Shown: piece by piece, positions 23,571 through 34,805 of the stretch | Layout: each line of letters starts with the position of its first letter | Numbering within the stretch: position 1 is the stretch's first letter | From: Dicyema japonicum | Lineage: Eukaryota > Dicyemida > Rhombozoa > Dicyemidae | NCBI GenBank assembly: GCA_011109175.1 | Contig: RDEW01000006.1 | Span: 595,232-659,231 of the forward strand | Reading direction: 5' to 3' | Length of the DNA stretch: 64,000 nucleotides | Position numbers and translations under genes: made by a program | Notes under the pieces: generated by a model | Database searches by the model: none | What the model saw: the letters and a program-made list of their open reading frames with translations, nothing else | What the model was told of the DNA's origin: nothing

Positions 23571-23998
23571 TTGCTCCATGTTTTCCAAACAAGAAACCGT
23601 AGTTTAAACAGCTACCACAGATCACAACTACGGGAAGCACTTAATATACGACACCCAATGAAAATCTTAAACTCTGATTTATATAACCGTAGCAAATCTC
23701 ATGAACTATCATTGATATCTGAAAATCAAGATGTAGGCTCTTTGGCCTTATCCTACCAATGGAAATAGTTACTCCTGCAAATTTTGCAATGGAAACATAC
23801 TTTACACAGTGCGGAGGTGCATTCAGTGGAAGGACAAGAACTATACTACCATCTATTTTGTACCAGGAACTGAAAAGTTTTGGAAAGAAACTTGAAAATG
23901 CAGAAGACCTTGACTACTTAAGAGAAAAACCAAGAAAGAGGCCACCTGGAAGAAGATAATTAACGAAATTGTCATGAACGTGGCACAAAGGAAGCTTA
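23571..23998 (+). pseudogene. LINE 3' end
   Basis: Frames in sequence read NSYHRSQLREALNIRHPMKI...DLY, then ANFAMETYF...GRTRTILPSIL and LEDLDYLRE-like, WKKIINEIV. This is the common C-terminal region of a LINE ORF2 (FHRKQLR..LG..WP..IS...LY). At least one frame break lies near 23765. It lies about 150 bp upstream of the MTA start, on the opposite strand. Confidence 0.7.
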
Positions 23999-24889
23999 AT
24001 TAACTTTGCTTAAAATAATAATGTCCATACCTCTAATTATTGACTCATTCAACATGTGACTTAACGACAGTGTAAGGAAACAATAGGATTTTCCTAAATT
24101 TGGTGTATCTATCAGTTGGTTGCAAGGGGCAACATCAGTCAGCAATTCAATATAGGACTTAATTTTCCTCGAATCGATGCAACCACGTGTGACAACAACC
24201 AAGTAAAAAAAACGAAATCCTGCGATGCAGATAGGAGATAGAGTCGACAAGAACCCTTATATCACTCTCCGTACGAGAAATTGTTCGATGGATCTGCGAC
24301 AGACGGCACGAGGAGGGTTTAATTCTCACATTGTTACCTACTTGGTCGAAGGATTTCTTTTCTGATCTTTGCCTTCTTCAATTTCAGAGGCGTTATTGGA
24401 CCCACCTATCTCATGAGACGCCCTATGATATCCGAAAAAGATTTTTCTCTTCCCTACTCCATTTGAGGAGTTTCCTGATACTTGGAAAAGATACGTCACT
24501 CATTTCCCGCCCTTTAAGACGAGAGACCGTGGTGTCGATAAGCATCGAATGTTAAACCACACCGGCAACAACATTTTCAACACCGTCAGATGCAATACAG
24601 ACACGGAATCTCATCGTCGAGGTAGGTTTCAATACTACGATTCAAGGGTCATTGATCCAGGCACAGTTCCCCCGTATCTCCCAGCAATCAGACGGGAAAC
24701 TTAGTTGTCTCTCGAATTCATATTTTCCAAAGATTTTTTATAAAAGCCTGTCTGCTCCGGTGGTCAAATTTCTGAGTACTTCATTTCGTTAGTTTTTTTT
24801 CTTGAGTTTGTTAAGTCAAAAATTGACGCAGTTACGCTATCTCATAGGACGTGACAAAGCACGTGCAACATGAATAATCTAACTACTAG
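23999..24889. other. Intergenic, no gene supported
   Basis: Only short frames without recognisable motifs; one CACGTG at about 24184. Confidence 0.4.
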
Positions 24890-25105
24890 TTAACTTCTCC
24901 ATCTCTGACGACTATTTGCCATTTCTCCACAATCTATCAAGGTCTTTGAGGCGTCTCCCGATTTCCTTAAAGTCTTCAATGACGATCGGTAAGATTGTCT
25001 TTGGCGACCACAGAATTTTGAAGCGTCCAGAACAAAGTAATCCTTCATGGCCACATTCGCAGAGGTTCCAGGCTCAGACGAAGTACATGTCCAAACAGCT
25101 TCCAT
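24890..25105 (-). pseudogene. LINE 3' end
   Basis: The frame reads TSANVAMKDYF...FCGRQRQSYRSSL..., TLIDCGEMANSRQRWR. It has the same C-terminal arrangement as 23571-23998 (ANFAMETYF...GRTRT) on the opposite strand. 5'-truncated. Confidence 0.65.
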
Positions 25106-26084
25106 TTTGCCTACAGGATCTCATACGAAATTGCTGTGCTCCTCGTTCTCTTAAAGAATGTCGGACTGGAGTGGTTGCAGGAGGATAGAATATGCTGAAG
25201 CTGGTCTCTGTGAAAGGGGTCAGCTTTCCAAGCTCCTGTCTTGTGCAAGTCCAAGTGTCTTGCGGTTATACAAGAGTATGGGTTTCAAAAGTGCGTTTTA
25301 AAGAAAAGCTCTTGTATCCACATCGAGTCCTTTACTAACAAACCAGGTTTTTCTGATTTTGTGCAGTGTGGCATTTGCTAATTTTTTTCTTGTTATGTCG
25401 CTTTCTCCAAGAAGGGAGCCCAGGTTTTGGTTTTCCGCTGATACTCCTCCATCCTCACTTCCTTTCTCCTGAGTTATGTGACTTCAAGTTTGTCCGGGTT
25501 TACAATAGGAACTATTCAGCCAACTTTCCCGGGATTGTGTTCACTATAATAACCGGTCTGAGATTTTCCAGTGTAGCCCTTGGTTTGTGAACCTTCTGAA
25601 CGGTACCAGGGTTCCCTCTCCCAATGATAGTATCCTGCTGATTCCGTACATTCCGTTTAAGATACGAGCAATGGTTTTATATGAGTTCCATATTTAAAGA
25701 ATTCGCCATTGAACCACATCATGCAGTATATTTCTATTACTGCCTACATTATTTCATGACCGATAAATCCTTGTCTTCCTTTTTTTCATGAATGTTTTTG
25801 AAGGACAAAGACATCCTACATTTCATTCCAGTTGTCTTGACAGCAATGCACGGAACTAGTCGAGAAGCTCTAGGTATTTCTTCTGTTCAGTCTTCTCCCC
25901 CAAATCTGCAGCGGATAGTGACTTTATAGCTCTTCGATGATGTTAGTAGAAGATAAAAGTCGACACATGTAAGGTACTAATCGATTTCCCTACGCCTACG
26001 GAAAGATTGTAATTTTATAGGACCGTTTTCCGTCTTCCTAGTCTTTGACAAAGGCTTCAGTATGGAAGGGAATCCGGCAGATTC
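25106..26084. other. Intergenic, no gene supported
   Basis: The frame at 25366-25590 is hydrophobic but lacks recognisable content or intron support. I see no structured feature. Confidence 0.4.
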
Positions 26085-26225
26085 CATTAACCCTTTGTCC
26101 CTTCAAGTGAAAGAAACCGGTAGCTAACAGGAAAGTCACAACCAAGAACGAACACTCCCAGAGATCCGTCAGGTGTATCCGATGTGGTGCAGAACTCACA
26201 GACGGACCTGAACAAGAGGTGCCTA
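26085..26225 (-). repeat. SINE family B copy
   Basis: The inverse of the block at 14490-14665: TTGTCCCTTCAAGTGAAAGA, ACCGGTAGCTAACAGGAAAG, then CCCAGAGATCCGTCAGGTG. Confidence 0.7.
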
Positions 26226-26749
26226 TTTATTATTATATTAATAAAAAAGGCCTAAAATGATTTTTATCAATTATAAATAAAAAAGTGATGTTAATATTGA
26301 AGAACATATCTGCGATTTAAAAAAAATATAGCATCAATAATTCCCTACACCATCTGCGCCCCCATGGTTGCGGGATAGGGAGTTAGCGGCTCTTTTCCAA
26401 CTCTTCAAGTGAGCACACGGCGTCACTATCGCACAGAGTAAGCTGGAAGTGTTACAAAACCGATGTCTCAGAATATTATTGAGATCGTCAAAATGACAAA
26501 GCCCCCTGACACCCCTCGGGCTGGACGCCTAGTTACTGCCTACGTGGAAATTAATCAAGGACTCCAAAACTAACCACAGGAAAAGGACTGGTATGGACAT
26601 CGGAATCAGTTAAATAGACGATAACTCTTATCCTCTTGTGGACTAATCACAATGAAACTAAAAATGTAAATACAGTTATCGTTAAAATCAGCTTTATTTA
26701 ACCACAGAAAAAGTTAAAATTTAGCAAACAGGAACCTTCCTCACCTACA

Positions 26750-26885
26750 TGCTCGCCAGCCTCCTTGGGCAGATTTGATTCTGGTTGCTGAAACAGCTCC
26801 GAGATCGCCTTGTCCAATTGAGCCCTCTACCCATATGGCATCTCTGGGGTCTGGCTTCTATACTCCAGTGTCAGAAAGTGTGTTG
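26750..26885 (-). pseudogene. R2-like retrotransposon 3' fragment
   Basis: GATTCTGGTTGCTGAAACAG...TCCGAGA..GCCTTGTCCAATTGA matches 47744-47860, the 3' coding end of the R2-like element. A 5'-truncated copy. Confidence 0.8.
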
Positions 26886-27012
26886 TCAAATGGTCGTATC
26901 CCTTATTAAAAATATAAAAATACTGTTAGTTCTTCATCGATACATAATTTTCTATTTGTGCTGCCACATGCGGATCTATTTAGTTAAAGCATTGGCTAAT
27001 AAAGAGTTTTAA

Positions 27013-27248
27013 TTTAATTTTGTTTTTTTCAGTTAATTATAAAAATAGTTTTTGTTTAAGTTCACCTTTTATTAAACATTATGCAAAAATTATTAAACAT
27101 TTTGACAGTTATTAAACAAATCGGAAAACCCTGTGCCGTTGGATAATAAGTTCAATTTCTTACAACTTAAATTATTTAAAATAATAATATTATTAAAATA
27201 AAAATTAAATAAAAAATTTTCTATTCTGGAGTCTTTAGTATCGTATTA
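27013..27248. other. AT-rich upstream region of INTS11
   Basis: Dominated by A/T, with direct short repeats of TTATTAAACA near 27070-27120. No element assigned. Confidence 0.35.
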
Positions 27249-29243
27249 ATGTCGTCCCACAATATAGAAATTCTACCTTTAGGCATAATTTTGGGGTTAA
27301 AGTAGGGGCTGGACAAGATGTGGGGAGAAGCTGTATAATACTAAACATCGCTGAAAAACGAATAATGCTAGACTGTGGAATGCACATGGGCTACAGTGAT
27401 GAGGTATTCCCTTAATTAACAGTCAGAGAAGATTCCCAGACTTTTCTCTGCTTACTAATAGCGGCCAGAGTCTTACAGAATTGATCGATTGTGTGGTGAT
27501 CAGTCACTTCCACCTGGACCACGTGGGTGCTCTTCCTTACATGACACAAGTTATTGGATACAGTGGCCCTATCTATATGTCTCATCCCACAAAGGCTGTG
27601 TCCCCATTCTGCTGGTCTCTGACTTAATTTAATTTAGGATGACATGCGAAAGGTGATGGCCCACAAGGACAGCGAAGAAATTTTCACTTTTGACATGATT
27701 TCTGACTGTATGCGGAAGGTGACTCCACTCAGCATAAACGAAACAGTCAAAGTGGACGAGGATATTACTTTGAGGACCTTTCCTGCCGGTCACGTGCTGG
27801 GAGCAGTTATGTTTCTTATCACAGTCAATAACATAACTGTTCTGTACACAGTTGGGGATAAATTACCGATAATAGGGAGACTTTAACATGACTGCGGATA
27901 GGCACTTGGGGCTGCTAAAATCGAGTTTGGATTGGAACCCCACGTGCTAATAAGTGAATCTACCTATGCGACCACTATAAGACATCCAAAGAGATTCAGA
28001 GAGCGGGAATTTTTGTCGAAAATTCAAACTTGTCTCGAGGATGGTGGAAAGGTAACTTAGTGGATGAAGTCAGGTTCTCGTCCCTGTCTTCGCCCTAGGG
28101 AGAGCCCAGGAGCTTTGTATTTTGCTAGAAGATCACTGGGAGCGGTTGGGACTGAAATTCCCAATCTATTTCACAGCCGGACTGGTAGAGAAAGTAACAG
28201 CGAAGCTAATTTGAAGGCTCATCTTTATTACCGCTTGTTTGTCACATGGGAGAGCGAAAAGATAAAGGAAACCTTTGTGAACAGAAACATGTTTGAGTAC
28301 AAACACATCAAAGTGCCGAATTTGTTCATTTTAAGGTATTAGAGAAGACCACATGTGACGAGCCTGGTCCAATGGTTGTATTTGCAACTCCTGGTATGCT
28401 CCATGCTGGTCTCTCGTTGAAGTTATTCAAAAAGTTCCATAATGATCCAAAAAACCTGGTATTTTGACGATTTAACGGAAAGTTGATAATTCCTGGGTAC
28501 TGTGTGCAGGGAACGGTCGGAGAGCAGGTTGAGTGGGAAAAGATCCATTAAAGTGGACGGGGAGAAGGTACTTTTGGTCTTTAGTTTAAGTTGGAGGTGA
28601 AAATGGGGGTGGAATACTTGTCTTCTCCGCACATGCAGATATGCGGGGGATAGTACAACTAATCCAGCAATGCAAACCGCAGAATGTCGTATTAGTCCAT
28701 GGGGAGGCTGTAAAGATGAAGTTTTTGGCTGGGAGGATCATCGATGATCTGCGTATTGCTTAATTATGATGGTAGACATTCCTTGCTATACTCCAGCGAA
28801 TGGGAGACATGTCAAATTCTCGTCCACAAGCACAGATTTTGTTGGATAGAAAAGTCGACCAAGCCAGGTCACGTGTATGTGGAGATGGAGGGAGGTGTGC
28901 CCGTTGTGTGTGACCCTTCTAAGTCCTCTAGACGTCTGGGAATACCTCCATTGAAGGTGGCCCAGGTTTTCAGACGTGAGCACGTGTGCAAGTCTGGGGA
29001 ATACTATATAAAGCTGCTGGAAGGGTTAGAGAAGGAGTTGGTGCGTGGTGATATTGTAGATTTAAGTTGACTGAGGTTATGAAAGGGGAGAAGAACTACA
29101 AGGGTCGCATGGACGGTGTGACCGTGGAAATTCAGGAAGATAAAGGTGATGATGACTTCCTGGTGATTGCTTATGTGTCATGGAATTTAAGGGATTCGAA
29201 GAAGGGGATTTTGCTGTCTCAATTTATTGATAGTTTTGTTTAA
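27249..29243 (+). CDS. INTS11: Integrator complex subunit 11, RNA endonuclease
   Basis: Metallo-beta-lactamase/beta-CASP nuclease of Integrator, which cleaves snRNA and other pol II transcripts (family knowledge). Conserved parts: [32 protein letters not shown], the zinc motif [84 protein letters not shown] and VHGEA. The C-terminus is DGVTVEIQ...[11 protein letters not shown]. Eleven introns of 20-25 nt; the first (27283-27305) uses GC-AG. Single-base frame breaks occur at C4 27602-27605 and TT 28623-28624, and less clearly near 28525 and 28845. Sequence on both sides is fully conserved, so assembly error is more likely than decay. INTS11 is favoured over CPSF73 by the DERRFPDF motif. Confidence 0.9.
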
Positions 29244-29514
29244 TTTTTGTAAATATTCTTTTTTTTGAAAACGTCGATCACGTCCACCAGATACCTATAT
29301 TCCTCACTGACGGAAGCGAAGCTTTCCTACCGCGATCTTTCCACTATGCCCGCCTCCGTTCTGGTCACCACATTAATTTACGTTCCTATAAAAGAATTTG
29401 TCAATCGTCCTCTGTATTTTGCCCATCATGCCTTCGTGACGACCAGAATAAAAACATCACCTCTTGTCCACGCCTGCCTCAGGACTCTGCACAGCACTAA
29501 ATACAAATGACGGA

Positions 29515-29610
29515 TCTGGGAGCGTCAGCGACCGGCTGTGGTGTTCTTGTTAGCCACAGGTTTTATTCATTCGAAGGGGGGAAATAAATAAAAATAAATT
29601 TCTCAATATT
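29515..29610 (+). repeat. SINE family B tail
   Basis: GGTGTTCTTGTTAGCCACAG, then TTCGAAGGGGGGAAATAAATAAAAATAA: the conserved family B 3' end. Confidence 0.7.
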
Positions 29611-30654
29611 ATGGAAGGGATGCTGTTTTGTCGTTCAGCTAAGACTTGGAGAGATGTAAATAAGCTTACTCTTAATTTCACTGTATATAATGGAATTTTT
29701 GTTCTAGACTCTATCTCTCTAATATGTGTTATTTTCTAATTTAAGAAAAATTTTATACTAAGAACTATATTTAGAAATTTATTTAAGATGAGTAAATCGA
29801 AGCACATTGACGTCTCCAACTTCTATTTGTGGGGACATTATTGATAAGTACCTGTCAACATATTCGACACTAACTGATTCTCATTCAGTGATAATGTTTG
29901 TGCTATAACATCCATCATTGATTGCCTAGGTAAGTCCGTATGTTCCAGATCTCGAACTTCTTTTCCATTAAATATCTATGATGTCCACATAGTAGGTGAG
30001 TTCAACTCCAACAATTCTTGAGATCAATTATTCTAAGTATGTGATCTTAGGAAGTCTGCACCACTGCATTTTGTCGTCACTAAGGGGTCTTATGGTATTT
30101 GTGATAAGTTATGACTTTTACCATCAAAGTTCGGTATTTTGGATGGAAGTAGATTTTCTGGAGAGTTCACTGAAGGTCAGTAAGAGTTTTACAGACTTTA
30201 CTACGGTTAGTGAATTTGAGTGGTTGGATCGGTCAACTGGATAGGGTCAGATGATTGTTGAAGATATTGCAAGCTTCGCATTCAGTTTTAAAGGATGACA
30301 CAACATAAAATTACGGTCAACTTGATCATGTCGCCAGAAAGCTCTCGTAGACCACCCAAGTTCTCTCTCTGAAACACCCCTAATTTTTTGGAGGTTCCGT
30401 GACCATCGGCAGTGTGGAAGAGAAATTTTCATGAACATGTAAGCCACTCTCAAATACTTGTATAAGAAACCTCCTCAGTAATTTCAATCGTGATTGGCCT
30501 TCCTCTTATATACAGTCCTGTTTGATATTCTAAACCACCATCTACAAAACAACGTTTGTCTGCTTTTCTTAGTCCTGTTTTTCTTAATTTGTCTCTTCAG
30601 TGTATAACACAAAGGCGCTATATAGGCTAGTCTAGTGTTAAATCAAAGAGACAT
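29611..30654. other. Intergenic with dispersed repeat at 30085-30300
   Basis: 30085-30300 resembles 2590-2700. No coding sequence is supported; frames are short and without motifs. Confidence 0.4.
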
Positions 30655-30870
30655 TGAAATTTAATTAAAATTATTTCCAAAGGCCAAGGGGAACCAAACT
30701 AACTAACTCCTCGATCCTGACTCGTTCCAGCATTCCAGAACTTGTCACCAGGTAACGACGTTGTCCCCGGGAAAGAATTATTGGATCTCTTGATGCCGGC
30801 CAGGCATTGGGCGCCTCCTCAGTAAGGTGGATCCAGTGATGCCATCGGAAGAAAAGAAAATAATTTTGAC
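30655..30870 (-). repeat. SINE family A copy
   Basis: Contains the best-preserved core TGCCGGCCAGGCATTGGGCG, flanked by TCCTCGATCCTGACTCGTTCC and AAGGTGGATCCAGTGATGCC. The head is missing at the right-hand end. Confidence 0.75.
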
Positions 30871-31027
30871 AAACTCAATGATTTTAATTTTCTTGTTCTT
30901 TTAACTTTTTGAAATTAGGAATTTATATATTTATAATTTATTAAAAATTTAATTATATTATTAATTAAAAATTAATTGACGGTTGACCTAATTAAAATAA
31001 ATATTGATTAATTAGAATATTATTTAA

Positions 31028-31524
31028 ATGGACGAGGAAACTAAAACAGGCAAGTTTTAAAGTTATTTTTAGAAATAAAAAACATATTTGAATTTCTAGA
31101 CAAAGAAAATAATGGAAAGATCCCCACTTCACAACTAGGACTCGCCCTGAGGTGCCTAGGATACACACCCACTTTATCAGAAGAACAGGCACTAACCTCT
31201 CAGGCTGATCCAAACGGTTAGGGATGTGATTTAAAAGAGGTTCCCAGTTTATTGACCTCAACAAACTAACGACCCTCATCTCAGTTCTAAAGGAGAATAG
31301 AAATGATGAAGAGATAATTCAAAATTTTCAAATATTCGATAAATCCAATTCTGGAATGATTCCAACGTCTGTTTTGAGAAATGCCCTGTTAAGTTATGGA
31401 GACAAAATGGAATCCAATGAAATCGACAGGATTATGGCTTTGTTTGGAGAAAAGGGCAGTATAAACTATAAAGGTAACTTTTACTCAATATTTAGATTTT
31501 GTTGAAAACAATAAAATTAAATAA
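31028..31524 (+). CDS. EF-hand protein, myosin essential light chain/calmodulin-like
   Basis: About 140 residues in four exons. Four EF-hand-like units are visible: EFLDKENNGKIPTSQL, a degenerate QADPNGSQFIDL, IFDKSNSGMIPTSVL and FGEKGSINYKDFV. The order and the R.ALxxLG/YGDKM-like spacers (LRCLGYTPT, LLSYGDKM) fit a myosin essential light chain better than calmodulin. Loop position 12 is not glutamate in the clear loops, so calcium binding is probably weak or lost (inference). Introns are 23, 23 and 22 nt; the first has GC at its donor. The stop lies in the short last exon (DFVENNKIK). Confidence 0.82.
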
Positions 31525-31614
31525 TTATAGTTTTTTAGTTAAATTCTATTTTCTATAAAATATGGGTCACAATTATGCCACTAATATACTCTCTAGAACC
31601 TTCTCTTATTAAAA

Positions 31615-31965
31615 ACAAATAGTCCTTCATTTCCTGTGTTCTCTCCTCGTTCATGTAATGAGTCGTCGCTAGACTGTTATTAGTCCTTCTTAGTAACTCT
31701 TCCCTCCTAAATGATTATTTTCTTAGAATCTCTTCTCTTTTGAATGATTCTCTTAATGTCTTCTCCACTGAATGGTTACCTTAGAAATTCTTCTTTCTTA
31801 AATGGGCTCCTTCTTAGAAACTCTTCTCTTTTTAGAAGAACTATTACCTCATTTCCTGTATTCTCTATTCATTCAAGTAATAACTGAGTCCTCACTGAAG
31901 AGTGTTATCAGCCCTTCAGGGTACTCTTCACCACATTATCTTAGAAATCGATCGAGGCACACACA
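31615..31965. repeat. Degenerate tandem and duplicated repeat block
   Basis: A unit resembling TTCTTAGAAACTCTTCTCTT plus AAATGATT recurs about six times between 31685 and 31850 at roughly 30-35 nt spacing. It is bracketed by two copies of a longer unit (31628-31690 and 31850-31920) that begins ATTTCCTGT.TTCTCT and ends in AGTCCTTC or AGCCCTTC. Non-coding. Confidence 0.7.
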
Positions 31966-32394
31966 GTGGGCAGGAATGTAGGAGGATGAATAACACACAG
32001 ATTGACTGTATGTCCTTATTGACGTTAAAACGAGAGACCTGACACAAGGCTAATAAACAAGTTGGTAGGAAGACGTCTTATTTGCCCTTCCAGTGATCTA
32101 TGACGATTTCATCAGTCTATTTCTGGAGGCGTCCAGTCCCATGATCATTTGTTAGCCCCATCCTATTAAGGGTTCCCACAACTGTGGTTCCGGCTAGTCT
32201 TGAATGTTTTGAAAAAACTTATCTCTCTGCGACCGTGGAAGTGGATACACTTAATTATCTGTTCAATGATCGAAAAAAACATAGAAGACAGCTACGGATG
32301 GGACCTATGTCTATTAAAAATTTTTAACATTTTTCTCTTGCTGAATGGTCTCTGTAATAAGGAGATATTTATTTGATAGCCGCGGATAAACTGG

Positions 32395-32695
32395 AAAGGG
32401 AAATTGAATTTTTCCAAAGACCAAGGGTAAAACTAAACTAACTATTTCCTCTATCCTGACGCGCTCCAACAGAACCCTCACCCTAGCAAAGTTATTCAGA
32501 GGACCTTATCCGGAAGCTGAGATCATTACAGAACTCATCGCCTGGGAGTGAAATTGCCTCCCTGTGGAATGAATGGATTCTTTTGATGCCGACTAGGCAT
32601 TGGGGGTCTCCTGAGTAAGGTGGATTCAATGAAGCCACCAGAGGGAGGGTAGAGTAGTCACATGGCACCACATAGCCATTTAAAATACGTGACAA
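32395..32695 (-). repeat. SINE family A copy
   Basis: Full order of family blocks, with the core GCCGACTAGGCATTGGGGGTC and a head-side CACATGGCACCACATAGCC. Has about 60 nt extra at 32485-32540, shared with 15105-15160, so a subfamily. Confidence 0.75.
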
Positions 32696-32734
32696 TCAAT
32701 TTTTAATTAAGATATATCCAGTTCCCACATTCAG

Positions 32735-32935
32735 AGTAAGACGCACTCTTCACAATATCACGTCCACCAATATCCGCCATTGTGGAAACCCCTCAGGCAG
32801 AGTAGGAAAAGGGCAGATCCTTTTTAGATGCCGGCTAGACATTGGGGTCTCTTAGACAGGTGGATGACATAACACCTTTTAGGATTTGGAGAAGGTAAAG
32901 AAGAAACTCCTTCGACCTGAAGACTTCGTTAACAT
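32735..32935 (-). repeat. SINE copy, second subfamily
   Basis: Begins with the tail block CACGTCCACCAATATCCGCC, then GTGGAAACCCCTCAGGCAGAG, the core GCCGGCTAGACATTGGGGTC and an AGGATTTGGAGAAGGTAAAG stretch shared with 45415-45435. Confidence 0.7.
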
Positions 32936-33039
32936 TGCCCCAAATTTGTGACCGTGGTATGATAAAACTACCGCTATGATTTGTATTACTATTTGTCGGA
33001 TTTTCCAGTTTATTTAATGAGTATTCTCAGTTCAACATT

Positions 33040-33248
33040 ATAATAATGCCTCGAATCTCTTTTTCTGAATTACCCTTGCATGAGGAATCCGCTTTGTTGT
33101 GCTGCATTGATGCCTCGAAAATAAAAAATGCATATAAAACTAGCGAAGATGCAAAGTTTAATGATAAAGTTGAGAGTTAATGACCACAAGACCTGACTGC
33201 ATAACTATTCCTTACAAGATTTCGAGCGAAACTTGCTAGGTAGGTCTT
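33040..33248. other. Likely upstream part of the following LINE fragment
   Basis: No long frame. Position and orientation suggest decayed LINE sequence; not resolved. Confidence 0.3.
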
Positions 33249-33641
33249 GTGGAGAGCGCTAGAAAGTACGGAAATCCGATTCCCACGTGGGACAGCTTGT
33301 CACTCGAACGGCCAACAAAAAAGTGTCTAAAGCTCCTGTACAAGCAATTCATCAGGACGACACTGAATTATTCCTCCCCAGCTGGTCTCCATGCATTTCA
33401 CCCTCCATCCAACAATAGATGCAACAGGTCCAAATTCAGCATTGAGAGATGTAATGGACTGTTTGAAATCATCTCCCATTGGGCACTTACACTGGGAGTC
33501 AAAATCCTGCCTTTAGGTGATCACCTTGAAATGAGGAGTTTAAAATATCTCAGACGATCGCTTCATCCAATGCTTCTTCCGAGGGCCGTCAGAGTGGAAC
33601 TTTCTCGTTTAGGATATGGATATCATCCTTCTGGCTGGTAG
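33249..33641 (+). pseudogene. LINE RT 3' fragment
   Basis: KCLKLLYKQFIRTTLNYSSPA is the post-RT block shared with 42370 and 12350. What follows (about 33430-33640) resembles the LINE tail only loosely. A single open frame of 130 codons survives. Confidence 0.65.
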
Positions 33642-34805
33642 AGTAGTTCAGATCTCTTTACTTGCCTTGGACCACCAGGGCTCGACGTGAAAGTGATGGA
33701 TATCTGGGAGCGTCCTGTAATAGCGATTCGGTTTTGACGATTGTCAGGACTAATTAAGTGATCTCGGTATTAAAAAAAGGCACGCGAAGTTTTTTGATGT
33801 TCCCCCTGCTTTCCTGTACCAAGGACTCTCCTCTTTAAATAGAATTTGAACACGTGGATTTCTTTCTGTATTTTCGGGTTATGGTAGCTTCTACCGCTGA
33901 TCGAAAAAAAGGATCTGATTCGTTGCCACAGAAAGTAAGGAACCTGACCCGCTATTCAGGGTTGCAGACTGGTCGAGCTGCTTTTAAATTAAAAACGCAT
34001 TTCTCCTCAAGTTTTGTAAAAAAATGCGCTCAATGAGCCAGCTTCTCTCCATATCCTTTTCTTGAACGCAATAAGCGATCCAATTCGGTTCAGCAGATTT
34101 ACTGTTCTGTTTTCAGTGACCTTGACGTTTCTACGGCGACCAGTTAAAGTGAACTGTCGACCGAGATTTTCGTAATTCTTTTTTAAGGGCCTCACTCCTT
34201 TACGAGTCTGATCTTGAGTGAGTTGTCTTTATTGCAAAATTGGAGGGGAAGAAACTAACCACACAGGTGGAGCCCCAGGCGAGGTATCTTTAGAGAGTTA
34301 TCCTGTCAAGTCTTTTGTAGGCTGAGGGCAATCTAAGAGGCTCCAACAGAACCGGGAATTCGGCGACTTCAAGTCCCCACACATGTCACTATCCCTTCCG
34401 CATCTACATATGTGGAGCATGAGAGGGCTTAAGACCTTTAACGTCGACCATCCTTCCTCATCTACACACGTGGACCACTCAAACATCTACTCTGAGGTAG
34501 ACGCAAACTCCTATTCTTATGAGTCGTCATCTAATAATGTCCCAAGGGAGGTACATGGGAATACTCGAGCAAAAAAGCTTGTTCGCCGATGCAGAAGTTA
34601 GGCATGCAAGATGATGGGCAAGCTCTGGTTTTATTCCTTATGGATCCTAACTCTTCCAAATTTCCTGATCAACACATCCTTGGGATATGATCTGACGCAT
34701 GAAACTGCTGATAGAAACAAAATCCAGAAAAGTGAACACCAGTTGTGATTGAATCCTAATTCTTCCAAAGCTATACTTTTAGTGATAAATAAGGCAACCA
34801 GAAAA
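33642..34805. other. Repeat-rich intergenic
   Basis: 33690-33730 has the GATATCTGGGAGCGTCC block of SINE family B. 33985-34050 shares AAAATGCGCTCAATGAGCCAG with 52530-52555 and with the tail of the YLDD element. The frame at 34383-34601 has no recognisable content. Confidence 0.4.

Noticed and set aside
29265-29510. 81-codon frame after INTS11
   Set aside because: No family, no intron support, ends next to a SINE; kept out of the gene list.
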